Under the pieces are notes generated by a model that was given only the letters and a program-made list of their open reading frames with translations, was not told where the DNA came from and did not search any database. From Microbacterium sp. (lineage in GTDB: Bacteria > Actinomycetota > Actinomycetes > Actinomycetales > Microbacteriaceae): 64,000 nucleotides of DNA. Below, piece after piece: positions 9,825 through 18,041 of this stretch. The translations under genes were made by a program, and so were the position numbers. How positions within the stretch are numbered: position 1 is the first letter of the stretch; each line of letters opens with the position of its first letter. The stretch covers positions 28,932 through 92,931 of the forward strand of contig JAEKKN010000041.1 in NCBI GenBank assembly GCA_019510305.1, given 5' to 3'.

Positions 9825-10595
9825 ATGTCTGTTCTCGAGATCCGCGACCTGCACGTCACGGTTGAGACCGAGGCGGGGACCACCCCGATCCTCAACGGAA
9901 TCACCCTCACCATGAGCACGGGCGAGACCCACGCCATCATGGGCCCGAACGGCTCGGGCAAGTCCACCCTGGCCTACACGATCGCCGGTCACCCCAAGTA
10001 CACGGTGACCTCCGGCTCCATCACCTTCGACGGCCAGGACGTGCTCGAGATGACGGTCGACGAGCGCGCACGCGCGGGACTCTTCCTCGCGATGCAGTAC
10101 CCGGTCGAGATCCCCGGGGTCACGGTGACCAACTTCCTGCGCACCGCGAAGACCGCGCTCGACGGCGAGGCGCCCTCGATCCGCTCCTGGACCAAGGACG
10201 TCAAGGCTGCCATGGGCAACCTTCGCATGGATCCGAAGTTCGCTCAGCGCAACGTGAACGAGGGCTTCTCCGGCGGCGAGAAGAAGCGCCACGAGATCCT
10301 CCAGCTCGAGGTGCTCAAGCCGAAGTTCGCGATCCTCGACGAGACCGACTCCGGTCTCGACGTCGACGCGCTGAAGATCGTCTCCGAGGGCGTCAACCGC
10401 GCCAAGGAGTCCACCGGCCTCGGTGTGCTGCTCATCACGCACTACACGCGCATCCTCCGCTACATCCGCCCCGACTTCGTGCACGTCGTCGTCGCAGGGA
10501 AGATCGTGGAAGAGGGCGGACCCGAACTCGCGGATCGCCTCGAGGAAGAGGGATACGACCGCTTCCTCGACCCCGCCGCTCCGATCGAAGCGTAG
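9825..10595 (+). CDS. sufC: Fe-S assembly ATPase SufC
   Basis: SufC (256 aa), the ABC-type ATPase that drives the SufBD scaffold. Walker A GPNGSGKST is at residues 40-48, the signature is FSGGEKKRHEI, and the Walker B region shows the SufC-specific LDETDSGLDVDAL. Its ATG directly follows the stop of the Rieske gene with no gap. The TAG stop is also part of a TAGGCT hexamer that may serve as -10 for the next gene. Confidence 0.96.
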   Translation: MSVLEIRDLHVTVETEAGTTPILNGITLTMSTGETHAIMGPNGSGKSTLAYTIAGHPKYTVTSGSITFDGQDVLEMTVDERARAGLFLAMQYPVEIPGVTVTNFLRTAKTALDGEAPSIRSWTKDVKAAMGNLRMDPKFAQRNVNEGFSGGEKKRHEILQLEVLKPKFAILDETDSGLDVDALKIVSEGVNRAKESTGLGVLLITHYTRILRYIRPDFVHVVVAGKIVEEGGPELADRLEEEGYDRFLDPAAPIEA

Positions 10596-10598
10596 GCT
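10593..10598 (+). promoter_or_regulatory. Leaderless -10 for the SufT-like gene
   Basis: TAGGCT ending six bases before the ATG at 10605. The sufC stop codon supplies its first three bases. No ribosome binding site is present, in keeping with a leaderless transcript. Confidence 0.5.
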
Positions 10599-10604
10599 GA
10601 TCGC

Positions 10605-10934
10605 ATGACAGCCACCCTCACGGACCAGAAGTACGACGAGGTCACCGAGGCTCTCAAGGACGTCATGGATCCCGAGCTCGGGATCAACGTCGTCGACCTC
10701 GGACTCATCTACGATCTCGCATGGGATGACGAGAACGATGCTCTCGTCATCCACATGACGCTGACCAGCGCAGGCTGCCCGCTCACCGACGTGCTCGAGG
10801 AGCAGACGGCGCAGGCTCTGGACAACGTCGTCGACCGCTTCCGCATCAACTGGGTGTGGATGCCGCCGTGGGGTCCGGAGAAGATCACCGACGACGGGCG
10901 CGACATGATGCGTGCGCTCGGTTTCGCGATCTGA
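10605..10934 (+). CDS. sufT: SUF system assembly factor, MIP18/DUF59 family (SufT-like)
   Basis: A 109-aa DUF59/MIP18-family protein, believed to help mature Fe-S proteins. Family features are the VMDPELGINVVDLGLIYD segment and the conserved TSAGCPL with its reactive cysteine, then WVWMPPWGPEKIT. Last gene of the suf cluster. The usual sufS (cysteine desulfurase) and sufU genes that precede it in many actinobacteria are absent here. Confidence 0.9.
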   Translation: MTATLTDQKYDEVTEALKDVMDPELGINVVDLGLIYDLAWDDENDALVIHMTLTSAGCPLTDVLEEQTAQALDNVVDRFRINWVWMPPWGPEKITDDGRDMMRALGFAI

Positions 10935-11022
10935 CGCCGAGCAGCCCTTTGCCGCACAGCGGCCTCGGCGCTCTGGCGTCCCGAGGCCGGTCGGGCTGTG
11001 GCGAGTCGACACCCGGAGGAAC

Positions 11023-12177
11023 ATGCACGAGGTCACAGCGCTGACGCTCGCCGAGCTCCGCGAGCGCAGCAGCGAGAAGTGGCGGGAGTATCCCGCAGAC
11101 GTTCTGCCGCTGTTCGTCGCCGAGACGGACTTCCCGTTGGCGCCCCCTGTGGCGGCTGCATTGCAGCGTGCGATCGACACGGGGGACACGGGCTACATCG
11201 CCTCTCGCAGTCCGCTCGCCGAGACCTACGCGGCGTTCGCGAAGCGCCGCTTCGACTGGGATGTCGATGCGGCCCGCATCCGCTCGACCGCGGACGTCAG
11301 CATGGGGATCGTCGAGATCCTGCGGCGGGTCGTGCAGCCGGGGGAGCGTGTGATCGTGACGCCGCCGGTATATCCGCCCTTCTACGACCTGGTCGAGGAG
11401 GCGGGCGCGGAGGTCGAGCGCGTGCCCCTGCGCGACACCGGCACCACCTGGAAACTGGATCTCGACGGCATCCGCACAGCGTTCGAAGACGGAGCGCGCG
11501 CGATGCTGTTGTGCAACCCTCACAATCCGACCGGGACGGTGCACGACCGGAGCTCGCTCGAGGCCCTCGCGGAGCTCGCCGCGGAGTTCGACGCGATCGT
11601 CGTCTCCGATGAGATCCACGCGCCTCTTGCGCAGCCGGGCGCCGGTTTCACCCCGTTCCTCTCTGTCGGAGCCGCCGCCCAGCGCGTTGGCTATGCGGTC
11701 GTCAGCGCCAGCAAGGCGTTCAACCTCGCCGGTCTCAAGTGCGCGCTCATGGTGGCGGCGCACGAAGACAGCGCTGCCGTGCTGCGCGGCCTTCCCGTCG
11801 AAGTCGTCTGGCGCACCGGTCAGTTCGGGCTTCTCGCGGCTGTCGCGGCTTTCAGCGAAGAGAGCGACGTCTGGCTCGACGGCCTGTTGCACACGCTCGA
11901 CCGCAACCGCGTGCTGCTCGAAGATCTTCTCGTCAGGCACCTCCCGGAGGCTCGCTATCGGATTCCGGACGCCGGCTATCTGGCCTGGATCGACGTATCG
12001 GCTCTCGGACTCGGCGACACCCCCGCCCGACGCATCCTGAAGGAGGCGAAGGTCGCGCTCAACGACGGGAGCGCGTTCGGCGCCGAGGGTGAAGGTTACG
12101 TGCGGCTCAACTTCGGCACGAGCCCCGAGATCATCACCGAGGCCGTCGAGCGCATCGCGTCGCTCACGCGTCGATGA
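11023..12177 (+). CDS. MalY/PatB-family PLP-dependent aminotransferase / C-S lyase
   Basis: A 384-aa fold-type I PLP enzyme of the MalY/PatB group, many of which are cystathionine beta-lyases. The PLP lysine sits in VSASKAFNLAGLK, the aspartate/DEIHAPL and NPHNPTGTV segments are present, and the N-terminal VLPLFVAETDFP is typical of this group. Start is an ATG with GGAGGA upstream. It follows the suf cluster by 88 bases and overlaps the MFS gene by four (ATGA). Substrate is not established; a sulfur-related role is possible from family and position only. Confidence 0.85.
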   Translation: MHEVTALTLAELRERSSEKWREYPADVLPLFVAETDFPLAPPVAAALQRAIDTGDTGYIASRSPLAETYAAFAKRRFDWDVDAARIRSTADVSMGIVEILRRVVQPGERVIVTPPVYPPFYDLVEEAGAEVERVPLRDTGTTWKLDLDGIRTAFEDGARAMLLCNPHNPTGTVHDRSSLEALAELAAEFDAIVVSDEIHAPLAQPGAGFTPFLSVGAAAQRVGYAVVSASKAFNLAGLKCALMVAAHEDSAAVLRGLPVEVVWRTGQFGLLAAVAAFSEESDVWLDGLLHTLDRNRVLLEDLLVRHLPEARYRIPDAGYLAWIDVSALGLGDTPARRILKEAKVALNDGSAFGAEGEGYVRLNFGTSPEIITEAVERIASLTRR

Positions 12178-13532
12178 GCGGAGTGCAGAGCGCCGCATCG
12201 ATCTGGGATCGGGAGCGCATCTGGGTCACAGCGGGTGCATCGGCGCTCATCTTCTTCGCAGCGATCGAGGCCCTGGCGGTCACCACGGTGATGCCGGTCG
12301 TGAGCGACGCACTCGACGGCGATGCGCTGTACGCCATCGCTTTCGCGGGAACGCTCGCGACGAGCGTGATCGGCATGGTCGCCGCCGGTGCGTGGTCGGA
12401 TGCGCGCGGCCCTCGTGGCGCGCTCTATGTGGCCGTCTCGCTGTTCATCGCCGGCCTGCTGATCTCTGGATTCGCGACGACGATGCCGCAGTTCCTGATC
12501 GGGCGCCTCGTCCAGGGGCTCGGCACCGGTGGTCAGACGGTCGCTTTGTACGTCGTGGTGGCTCGTCTGTATCCGCCGCAACTGCACGGACGGGTGTTCG
12601 CCGCATTCGCCGCTGCCTGGGTCGTCCCGTCGATGATCGGGCCCTTCCTCGCCGGCGCCGTCGCCGAGTATCTCGACTGGCGCTGGGCCTTCCTCGGAGT
12701 GGCGGTGCTGACAGCCGTCGCGTTCCTCGTGATCGTGGTGCGCCTGCGCCACCTCGACCTCGGGCACGGCGCCCCGCAGGACCGGCGCGCGCTGCGCCGA
12801 CGGCTGCTTCTGGCGGTGGTCGTGGCGGCCCTCGCGGTCCTCGTCGGCTTCTCGGCCGACATGGCGCCGCAGGTCGGCTGGCCTCTGGCGCTCGGGTCGC
12901 TCGTCGTCATCGGGTTCGCCGTCGTGCCCCTTCTTCCACGACGCACTCTTCGTGCGGCTCCCGGCCTGCCGAGCGTCGTGCTCACCCGGGGTCTGGCCGC
13001 GGGGGCGTTCTTCGCCGCAGAAGCATACGTGCCGTACCTGCTGATGGAACGGTTCGGATTCACGTCCACCTGGGCGGGCATCGCGCTGATGCTCGCGGCG
13101 TTCGCCTGGGCGGGGGCGTCCGCCCTGCAGGGGCGGATCGGGGATCGCCTAGGCAACCGCCGCATCGCCGCCATCGCACTGGGATCGATCGTTATGGCTC
13201 TGGTGTGCATCCTACTCGCGGCGCTCTACGGCATCTTGCTCGTCATCGTCGGGTGGGGATTCGGAGGGGGCGGGATGGGTCTCCTCTATCCGCGCCTGAC
13301 GGTGCTGACCCTCGCGTACTCGGGCGAGGGCGACCAGGGGTTCAACTCATCGGCGCTCTCGATCGCCGAGAACACGGGCTCTGCCCTGGCTATCGCCGTG
13401 GCAGGGCTCGGGGTCGCAAGTCTCGGCGGCGGAGCGGGAGCGTTCAGCGCCGTCTACGCGTTGTGCATCGCACTCGCGCTGCTGGCCGTCGTCCCCGGCC
13501 TCAGGCTCGGTCACGCGGCTGAGAAGCGCTGA
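12174..13532 (+). CDS. MFS transporter, drug/proton antiporter type
   Basis: A 452-aa major facilitator protein with about 14 hydrophobic segments. The cytoplasmic loop after helix 2 (GAWSDARGPRGALY) corresponds to the MFS motif A, and GRLVQGLGTGGQTV to the helix 5 antiporter-like region. The ATG overlaps the preceding lyase gene stop, so the pair is probably one operon. Its 3' end overlaps the convergent bioQ gene by 32 bases. The substrate cannot be told from sequence. Confidence 0.88.
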   Translation: MSGVQSAASIWDRERIWVTAGASALIFFAAIEALAVTTVMPVVSDALDGDALYAIAFAGTLATSVIGMVAAGAWSDARGPRGALYVAVSLFIAGLLISGFATTMPQFLIGRLVQGLGTGGQTVALYVVVARLYPPQLHGRVFAAFAAAWVVPSMIGPFLAGAVAEYLDWRWAFLGVAVLTAVAFLVIVVRLRHLDLGHGAPQDRRALRRRLLLAVVVAALAVLVGFSADMAPQVGWPLALGSLVVIGFAVVPLLPRRTLRAAPGLPSVVLTRGLAAGAFFAAEAYVPYLLMERFGFTSTWAGIALMLAAFAWAGASALQGRIGDRLGNRRIAAIALGSIVMALVCILLAALYGILLVIVGWGFGGGGMGLLYPRLTVLTLAYSGEGDQGFNSSALSIAENTGSALAIAVAGLGVASLGGGAGAFSAVYALCIALALLAVVPGLRLGHAAEKR

Positions 13533-14070
13533 TCCCGGCGATAGCAACGACTCCCAGGTCGAAGACGCTGTCAAGGCCCGCGGTGGGATCGATCTCCTCT
13601 GCTGCTGCGGCGGCGGCGGCCCCGTGGCTCTCGGCATGCATGCGCAGCTGGGCGAGGGTGGTGTGCCCGAGGATGAAATGAAGCAGGGCGGTGGCGCGGT
13701 CAGTGCTCTGCGGGCCTAGCGACGCCTCGAGTGCGATCTGGGCGTGAGAGGAGCCCAACCGCAGAGCGTAGGTGCTGAGAACCAGCTCGGCACCGTCGCG
13801 GTACGCGAAGAGAGCATCGCGGATGCTGCGGGCGGTCGTGAGGACGTCGTCGTCGGTCACCGGGATCCGGGCCGTGATGCGGTCGGCCAGCTCTGCGAGA
13901 AGCTCCTGCTTGTTCGCGAAGTGCCAGTACAGGGCGCTCGGCTGCACCTCGAGACGTGCGGCGATGCGTCGCATGGACAGATCCGCGAGCCCGACCTCGT
14001 CGAGCAGCGCCAGAGCGGCACGGGCGACGCTGTCGCGATCGTGACGGGCCGGGTTGTGATCGGGGCTCAT
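13501..14070 (-). CDS. bioQ: TetR-family regulator, probable biotin repressor BioQ
   Basis: A 189-aa TetR-family regulator with an N-terminal helix-turn-helix (residues about 15-60; LSMRRIAARLEVQPSALYWHFANKQELL) and a helical ligand/dimer domain. It is divergent from bioY-bioM-bioN and two GAAC-N3-GTTC dyads lie in the 54-base gap, like the BioQ operators described in Corynebacterium and Mycobacterium. This makes a biotin-uptake repressor likely. The ATG chosen sits six bases after a TATAGT -10, so the mRNA is probably leaderless; an ATG at 14097 would run through the operator. Confidence 0.8.
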   Translation of the reverse strand: MSPDHNPARHDRDSVARAALALLDEVGLADLSMRRIAARLEVQPSALYWHFANKQELLAELADRITARIPVTDDDVLTTARSIRDALFAYRDGAELVLSTYALRLGSSHAQIALEASLGPQSTDRATALLHFILGHTTLAQLRMHAESHGAAAAAAAEEIDPTAGLDSVFDLGVVAIAGISASQPRDRA

Positions 14071-14076
14071 GGACTC

Positions 14077-14084
14077 ACTATAGT
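14077..14084. promoter_or_regulatory. Overlapping divergent -10 elements of bioQ and bioY
   Basis: ACTATAGT is a perfect palindrome, so it reads TATAGT on both strands. On the minus strand it ends six bases before the bioQ ATG; on the plus strand it would start bioY mRNA near 14091, inside the operators. Confidence 0.65.
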
Positions 14085-14110
14085 GAACACCGTTCAAGTG
14101 AACAGTGTTC
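14085..14110. promoter_or_regulatory. Two BioQ-like operator dyads
   Basis: GAACACCGTTC (14085-14095) and GAACAGTGTTC (14100-14110), two GAAC-N3-GTTC palindromes with centres 15 bases apart, placed right after the -10 of bioY. A repressor bound here would block bioY transcription and probably bioQ itself. Confidence 0.7.
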
Positions 14111-14124
14111 AGGAAGGAATCCGC

Positions 14125-14709
14125 ATGCCAGACAGCGGCCGCAGCATCGCCCGCATCGCCCTCTTCGCCGCACTCATCGTGGTGTTGGGGATGGTGACGA
14201 TCCCCCTCCCCGGCGGAGTGCCGATCACCGCGCAGACCCTGGGGGTGATGCTCGCGGGCACCGTTCTCGGCCCCCGACGAGCCCCTCTTGCCGTGCTTCT
14301 CGTGCTCGTACTGGCTGCGATCGGCTTGCCCGTGCTCGCCGGGGGCCGAGGCGGTCTGGGCGTCTTCGTGGGTCCGACCGCCGGATACCTCCTGGGTTGG
14401 ATCGCAGGAGTCGTCGTGATCGGTCTGATGACCCGCTCCGCGCGGATCACGTGGGGGCGTACGGCGTCGGCGGTCGTGGTGGGAGGCATCCTCGTCGTCT
14501 ACCTCTTCGGCATCCCCGTTCAGGCGCTCGTCCTCGGCATCGATCTCGCTGCCGCCGCACTGTCCACGGCTGTCTTCGTTCCTGGCGACCTCCTGAAGGC
14601 TGCCGCCGCGACCGTGCTCACCCTGGCGCTGAGCCGGGCGTATCCGCCGGCGTTCGGTGATTCACCGCGCATCGAGCGGGCGACGACAGATGCGCGGACT
14701 GCGGCCTGA
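14125..14709 (+). CDS. bioY: Biotin ECF transporter substrate-binding subunit BioY
   Basis: BioY (194 aa), the membrane S-component that binds biotin in an ECF transporter. About six hydrophobic helices are visible, with the family-typical N-terminal IPLPGGVPITAQTLGVMLAG and GPTAGYLLGW segments. Start chosen at the ATG after AGGAAGGAA; the frame is open upstream but that part runs antisense through bioQ. It is followed by the ATPase BioM with a 20-base overlap and by BioN. Confidence 0.93.
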   Translation: MPDSGRSIARIALFAALIVVLGMVTIPLPGGVPITAQTLGVMLAGTVLGPRRAPLAVLLVLVLAAIGLPVLAGGRGGLGVFVGPTAGYLLGWIAGVVVIGLMTRSARITWGRTASAVVVGGILVVYLFGIPVQALVLGIDLAAAALSTAVFVPGDLLKAAAATVLTLALSRAYPPAFGDSPRIERATTDARTAA

Positions 14710-15391
14710 CACAGCGCACCGCGGCATCGCTCTCGACGGTGTCACGGTGCTCGGCGGCGGACACCGCATCCTGTCGAACGTGAGCGTCGGACTCGATGCG
14801 GCGCGCATCGCCGTGATCGGCGCCAACGGCTCGGGGAAGTCGACCTTCGCCCGCCTGCTCGACGGACTGGTCGAGCCGACGTCGGGAAGCGTCCATGTGC
14901 ACGGGCTGGACGTTCGACGTCATCGAACCGAGATCCGCCGGCGCGTCGGCTTCGTGTTCACGGATCCGCAGGCGCAGATCCTCATGCCGACGCCGGCAGA
15001 GGATCTCGCCTTCTCGCTCCGCGGTCGTCCGCGCGACGAGGTGAGAGCACGGGTGGCGGAGACACTCGCCCGGCACGGCCTGACGGACAGAGCGGACGCC
15101 CCGGCATCCGCTCTGTCCGGAGGGCAGAAGCAGCTGCTCGCCATCGCCTCGGTGCTGATCACCGACCCCTCTCTCATCATCGCCGACGAGCCGACCACTC
15201 TGCTCGACCTCCGCAACGCGCGCCGCATCGGCGACCTGCTGCTGTCGCAGGCCGCGCAGGTCGTGCTCGTCACGCACGATCTCGAACTCGCGGCACGGTG
15301 CGACGCGGCACTGCTCTTCGACGGCGGCGAGATCGCCGCCGTCGGGGAAGCGGATGACGTCGTCTCGCACTACCGGAGACGGTGCGAGTGA
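14690..15391 (+). CDS. bioM: Biotin ECF transporter ATPase BioM
   Basis: BioM (233 aa), the ABC ATPase subunit of the biotin ECF transporter. Walker A GANGSGKST is at residues 44-52, the signature LSGGQKQLLAIA and Walker B LIIADEPTTLLD follow. The ATG overlaps bioY by 20 bases; another in-frame ATG at 14657 is less likely. The 3' end overlaps bioN by about ten bases, so all three genes are tightly coupled. Confidence 0.9.
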   Translation: MRGLRPDTAHRGIALDGVTVLGGGHRILSNVSVGLDAARIAVIGANGSGKSTFARLLDGLVEPTSGSVHVHGLDVRRHRTEIRRRVGFVFTDPQAQILMPTPAEDLAFSLRGRPRDEVRARVAETLARHGLTDRADAPASALSGGQKQLLAIASVLITDPSLIIADEPTTLLDLRNARRIGDLLLSQAAQVVLVTHDLELAARCDAALLFDGGEIAAVGEADDVVSHYRRRCE

Positions 15392-15981
15392 TCCAGCTGT
15401 ACTCGCCGGGGACGAGCGCCGTGCACCGGCTCGGAGCGGGCGTGAAGCTTCTGATCCTGGCCGCAGCGGCACTCGCGCTCTCCCTCGTGCCGCCCTCTGA
15501 GTGGAGCATCGCCGGGGCGCTGGCGGCGGCGAGCTCGCTCTATGCGCTCGCGCGTCTTCCGCTGCGCGTGCTGGTCGGGGAGATCTGGCGGCTGCGATGG
15601 CTCGTGCTCGTCCTGGGCGGCGCGCTGCTCGTGTTCGTCGGCCCGGTCGCCGCGTGGATCAGCACGGGCCGCGTGATCGCGATCGTGCTGCTGGCGAGCC
15701 TGCTGACCCTCACCACGCGGATGGGCGAGCTGATCGAGGTGCTGCGCGGTCTGCTCGCTCCGGCGCGGCGATTCGGCATCGACCCGGAGTCGGTGACGAT
15801 GACGATCGCCTTGACGATCACCATGATCCCGGTCGTCGCAGGGTTCGCCGCCCAGGTACGGGAGGCTCAGCGTGCACGCGGAGCACGCTCGGGTCTGCGC
15901 GGCGTCGTGCCGCTCATGGTGCGCACGCTCCGCCACGCCGACGAGGTCGGTGACGCGCTGGCCGCTCGCGGTGCAGTCTGA
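15382..15981 (+). CDS. bioN: Biotin ECF transporter T-component BioN
   Basis: BioN (199 aa), the EcfT-type membrane coupling subunit. Four to five hydrophobic helices are followed by the T-component signature helices with Ala-Arg-Gly motifs: AQRARGARSG and, at the C-terminus, ALAARG. GTG start at 15382, with another GTG at 15388. The last 115 bases overlap, tail to tail, the acyltransferase gene on the other strand, and no terminator is visible between them. Confidence 0.88.
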   Translation: MRVIQLYSPGTSAVHRLGAGVKLLILAAAALALSLVPPSEWSIAGALAAASSLYALARLPLRVLVGEIWRLRWLVLVLGGALLVFVGPVAAWISTGRVIAIVLLASLLTLTTRMGELIEVLRGLLAPARRFGIDPESVTMTIALTITMIPVVAGFAAQVREAQRARGARSGLRGVVPLMVRTLRHADEVGDALAARGAV

Positions 15982-17246
15982 GCGTGCGCCACGAGGCGCT
16001 GAGCCAGCAGCATGGCCGCGACAGCCGCTGTCGCTGTGAACGGGGTCGTGCCCACGACCAGGAGGAGTGCGACGGCGCCGACGCCGAGACCGACGGCGCC
16101 GACCGATCGGCTGATGCCGTGGGAGAAGGCGGGTGCCGCCTTCTCCTCGAAGCGTGAGAAGGCGACGGCGACCGCAGCGGTCAGGGCCAGCGCGGTCAGG
16201 AGCCAGAGGGGGCGGCCGAGCCACCACAGGGCACTGCCGGGATCCGGGAGCACCACACCGTGGGTCATCGCGAAGATCGCAGATGCTCCGGCCATCGCGA
16301 GAAGCACCGGCATGTGCCAGAGATAGATCGTCATGGTCCGGCGATTGACGAAAGCGCTGACCGCGGCGATGCGAGGACGCGTGCTGAGCAGCGCGATGCG
16401 CTCGCGGAACAGCGACAACAGGCTGAGATGCACCAGCCCGACCAGCAACAGTGCGCCTGTCGGCGGATTGATGTTCGCGATGAGATCGGGGGAGTAGACA
16501 CCTGTCGCGAAGGAGAGGAGGAGGGCCGCCGCGGCGCCCGCCGCGATGAGGCCCCTGGTTCTCGGGCGGAAGGCGTCGACGCTGCCGTCGGCGAAGAAGA
16601 ACCCGAGCTGTTGCAGTGCGAGCCAGACGAAGGCGAGATTGACGAAGCCGATCCCGTCGATCCCGGTCACTGACCGGGCGAGGTCGACGGCGAGTGCGAG
16701 GCCGGCGAAGACAGCGATCGTGCGCAGCGGGGCACGATCGTGCAGAGCGGAGAGTGCGGGAAGGAGTGCCTGGCAGAACAGGAACACTCCGAGGAACCAG
16801 AGAGGCTGCCCGTACCGGAACCCGGCGACGGCCACCAGATCGAGCGGAACGCCGGCCAGAGTCAGCACGGCGAGCGTGGCGCCGACGACTCCGATCACTA
16901 TCATCGCCGGACGCAGGAGCCGATGGATCCGGGCGGCGACGAAGGCCGACGCGGTACCGCCGCGTTCGCGCTGTCGGCGGTAGGCGACGAGGCCGGCGAA
17001 GCCGCCGATCACGAAGAACAGCGGCATGACCTGCAGCAGCCAGCTCAGGGGCACGATCCACCAGGCTCCGTCGCTCGCGTTCGCGAAGACCGGGCCGGTG
17101 TCGGTGACGGTGACGCCCACCATGATGGCGTGCAGCAGGACGACACCGGCGACGCACACGGCGCGGACGAGGTCCACACCGGTGTCGCGGACGGGGATGC
17201 GGGGCGCGGTTGGGACTCCGGTCGACGGTGCGTGCACGATGGCCAT
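15867..17246 (-). CDS. Acyltransferase family 3 membrane protein
   Basis: A 459-aa polytopic membrane protein of the acyltransferase 3 family, whose members acylate sugars, lipids or peptides at the membrane. The N-terminal DLVRAVCVAGVVLLHAIMV with its conserved histidine and the MPLFFVIGGFAG segment are typical; about ten helices follow. Start is an ATG behind AGGAGGAACC, an unusually strong ribosome site. The last ~38 residues are encoded antisense to bioN and look like an extension. Substrate unknown. Confidence 0.8.
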   Translation of the reverse strand: MAIVHAPSTGVPTAPRIPVRDTGVDLVRAVCVAGVVLLHAIMVGVTVTDTGPVFANASDGAWWIVPLSWLLQVMPLFFVIGGFAGLVAYRRQRERGGTASAFVAARIHRLLRPAMIVIGVVGATLAVLTLAGVPLDLVAVAGFRYGQPLWFLGVFLFCQALLPALSALHDRAPLRTIAVFAGLALAVDLARSVTGIDGIGFVNLAFVWLALQQLGFFFADGSVDAFRPRTRGLIAAGAAAALLLSFATGVYSPDLIANINPPTGALLLVGLVHLSLLSLFRERIALLSTRPRIAAVSAFVNRRTMTIYLWHMPVLLAMAGASAIFAMTHGVVLPDPGSALWWLGRPLWLLTALALTAAVAVAFSRFEEKAAPAFSHGISRSVGAVGLGVGAVALLLVVGTTPFTATAAVAAMLLAQRLVAHAQTAPRAASASPTSSAWRSVRTMSGTTPRRPERAPRAR

Positions 17247-17274
17247 GGTTCCTCCTCGGAAGCGGTGTCCTCGG

Positions 17275-17280
17275 AGACTA
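17275..17280 (-). promoter_or_regulatory. Possible -10 for the acyltransferase gene
   Basis: TAGTCT on the minus strand, 29 bases upstream of the ATG, giving a short leader with a strong Shine-Dalgarno. It lies in the 123-base gap after the response regulator gene. Confidence 0.35.
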
Positions 17281-17369
17281 TGGACGTGGTGTCCATGCAG
17301 ACATCACACCGCGGTGCGGTTTCGCCCCCTACCGTGGAGGGACATCGCGCCGGAACAGGCCATGGCGGT

Positions 17370-18041
17370 TCAGGCGGAGGGCTCGACCAGACCCGTGTCG
17401 TACGCGAGGATCACGGCGTGCACCCGGTCGCGCAGGGAGAGCTTCGCGAGCACCTTGCCGACGTGGGTCTTCACCGTCTGCTCAGCGATGAAGAGGTCTG
17501 CAGCGATCTCGGAGTTCGATCGGCCTTTCCCGATCAGGACGAGCACCTCCCGCTCGCGTTCTGTCAGATCGTTCAAAGCCGAGTTCGCACGTGTTGTCCG
17601 AGGGCGTCGACCGGCGAACTGCTCGATCATGCGACGGGTCACGCTCGGGGCGAGGAGTGCGTCTCCGCCGGCGACGACCCGCACGGCGTGCACGAGCTCC
17701 TCCGGCAGTGCGTCCTTGAGGAGGAAGCCGCTGGCGCCGGCCTCGAGCGCGTCGTAGACGTAGTCGTCGATGTCGAAAGTGGTGAGCATGATGATCCGCG
17801 GCACGTGGGCGGCCGGATACGACGGACCCAGGATGCGGCGGGTCGCCTCGATGCCGTCCAGCTCCGGCATCCGGACATCCATGAGGATGACGTCGGGATC
17901 GAGTCGTGCCGACAGGGCGACCGCTTCGGCGCCGTCGGCCGCCTGGCCCGCGACGCGGATGCCCTCGTGCGCGCCAAGCAGGGCGGCGAAGCCGGCTCGC
18001 ACCATGGCCTGGTCGTCGGCGATGAGGACGTTGATGGTCAC
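17370..18041 (-). CDS. NarL/LuxR-family response regulator
   Basis: A 223-aa response regulator. Receiver domain at residues 1-120 with acidic pocket D9/D10 and phospho-acceptor D55 (LMDVRMPE), then a LuxR-type HTH around residues 160-205 (LTEREREVLVLIGKGRSNSEIA). The GTG start overlaps the stop of the histidine kinase gene (GTGA), so the pair is coupled. Both follow a DedA-family gene. The signal and target genes are unknown; the downstream acyltransferase is one possible target. Confidence 0.93.
   Translation of the reverse strand: MTINVLIADDQAMVRAGFAALLGAHEGIRVAGQAADGAEAVALSARLDPDVILMDVRMPELDGIEATRRILGPSYPAAHVPRIIMLTTFDIDDYVYDALEAGASGFLLKDALPEELVHAVRVVAGGDALLAPSVTRRMIEQFAGRRPRTTRANSALNDLTEREREVLVLIGKGRSNSEIAADLFIAEQTVKTHVGKVLAKLSLRDRVHAVILAYDTGLVEPSA

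Noticed and set aside
10912-11022. Upstream extension of the MalY-like gene
   Set aside because: Overlaps the sufT-like end with no similarity; the ATG at 11023 has a strong GGAGGA.
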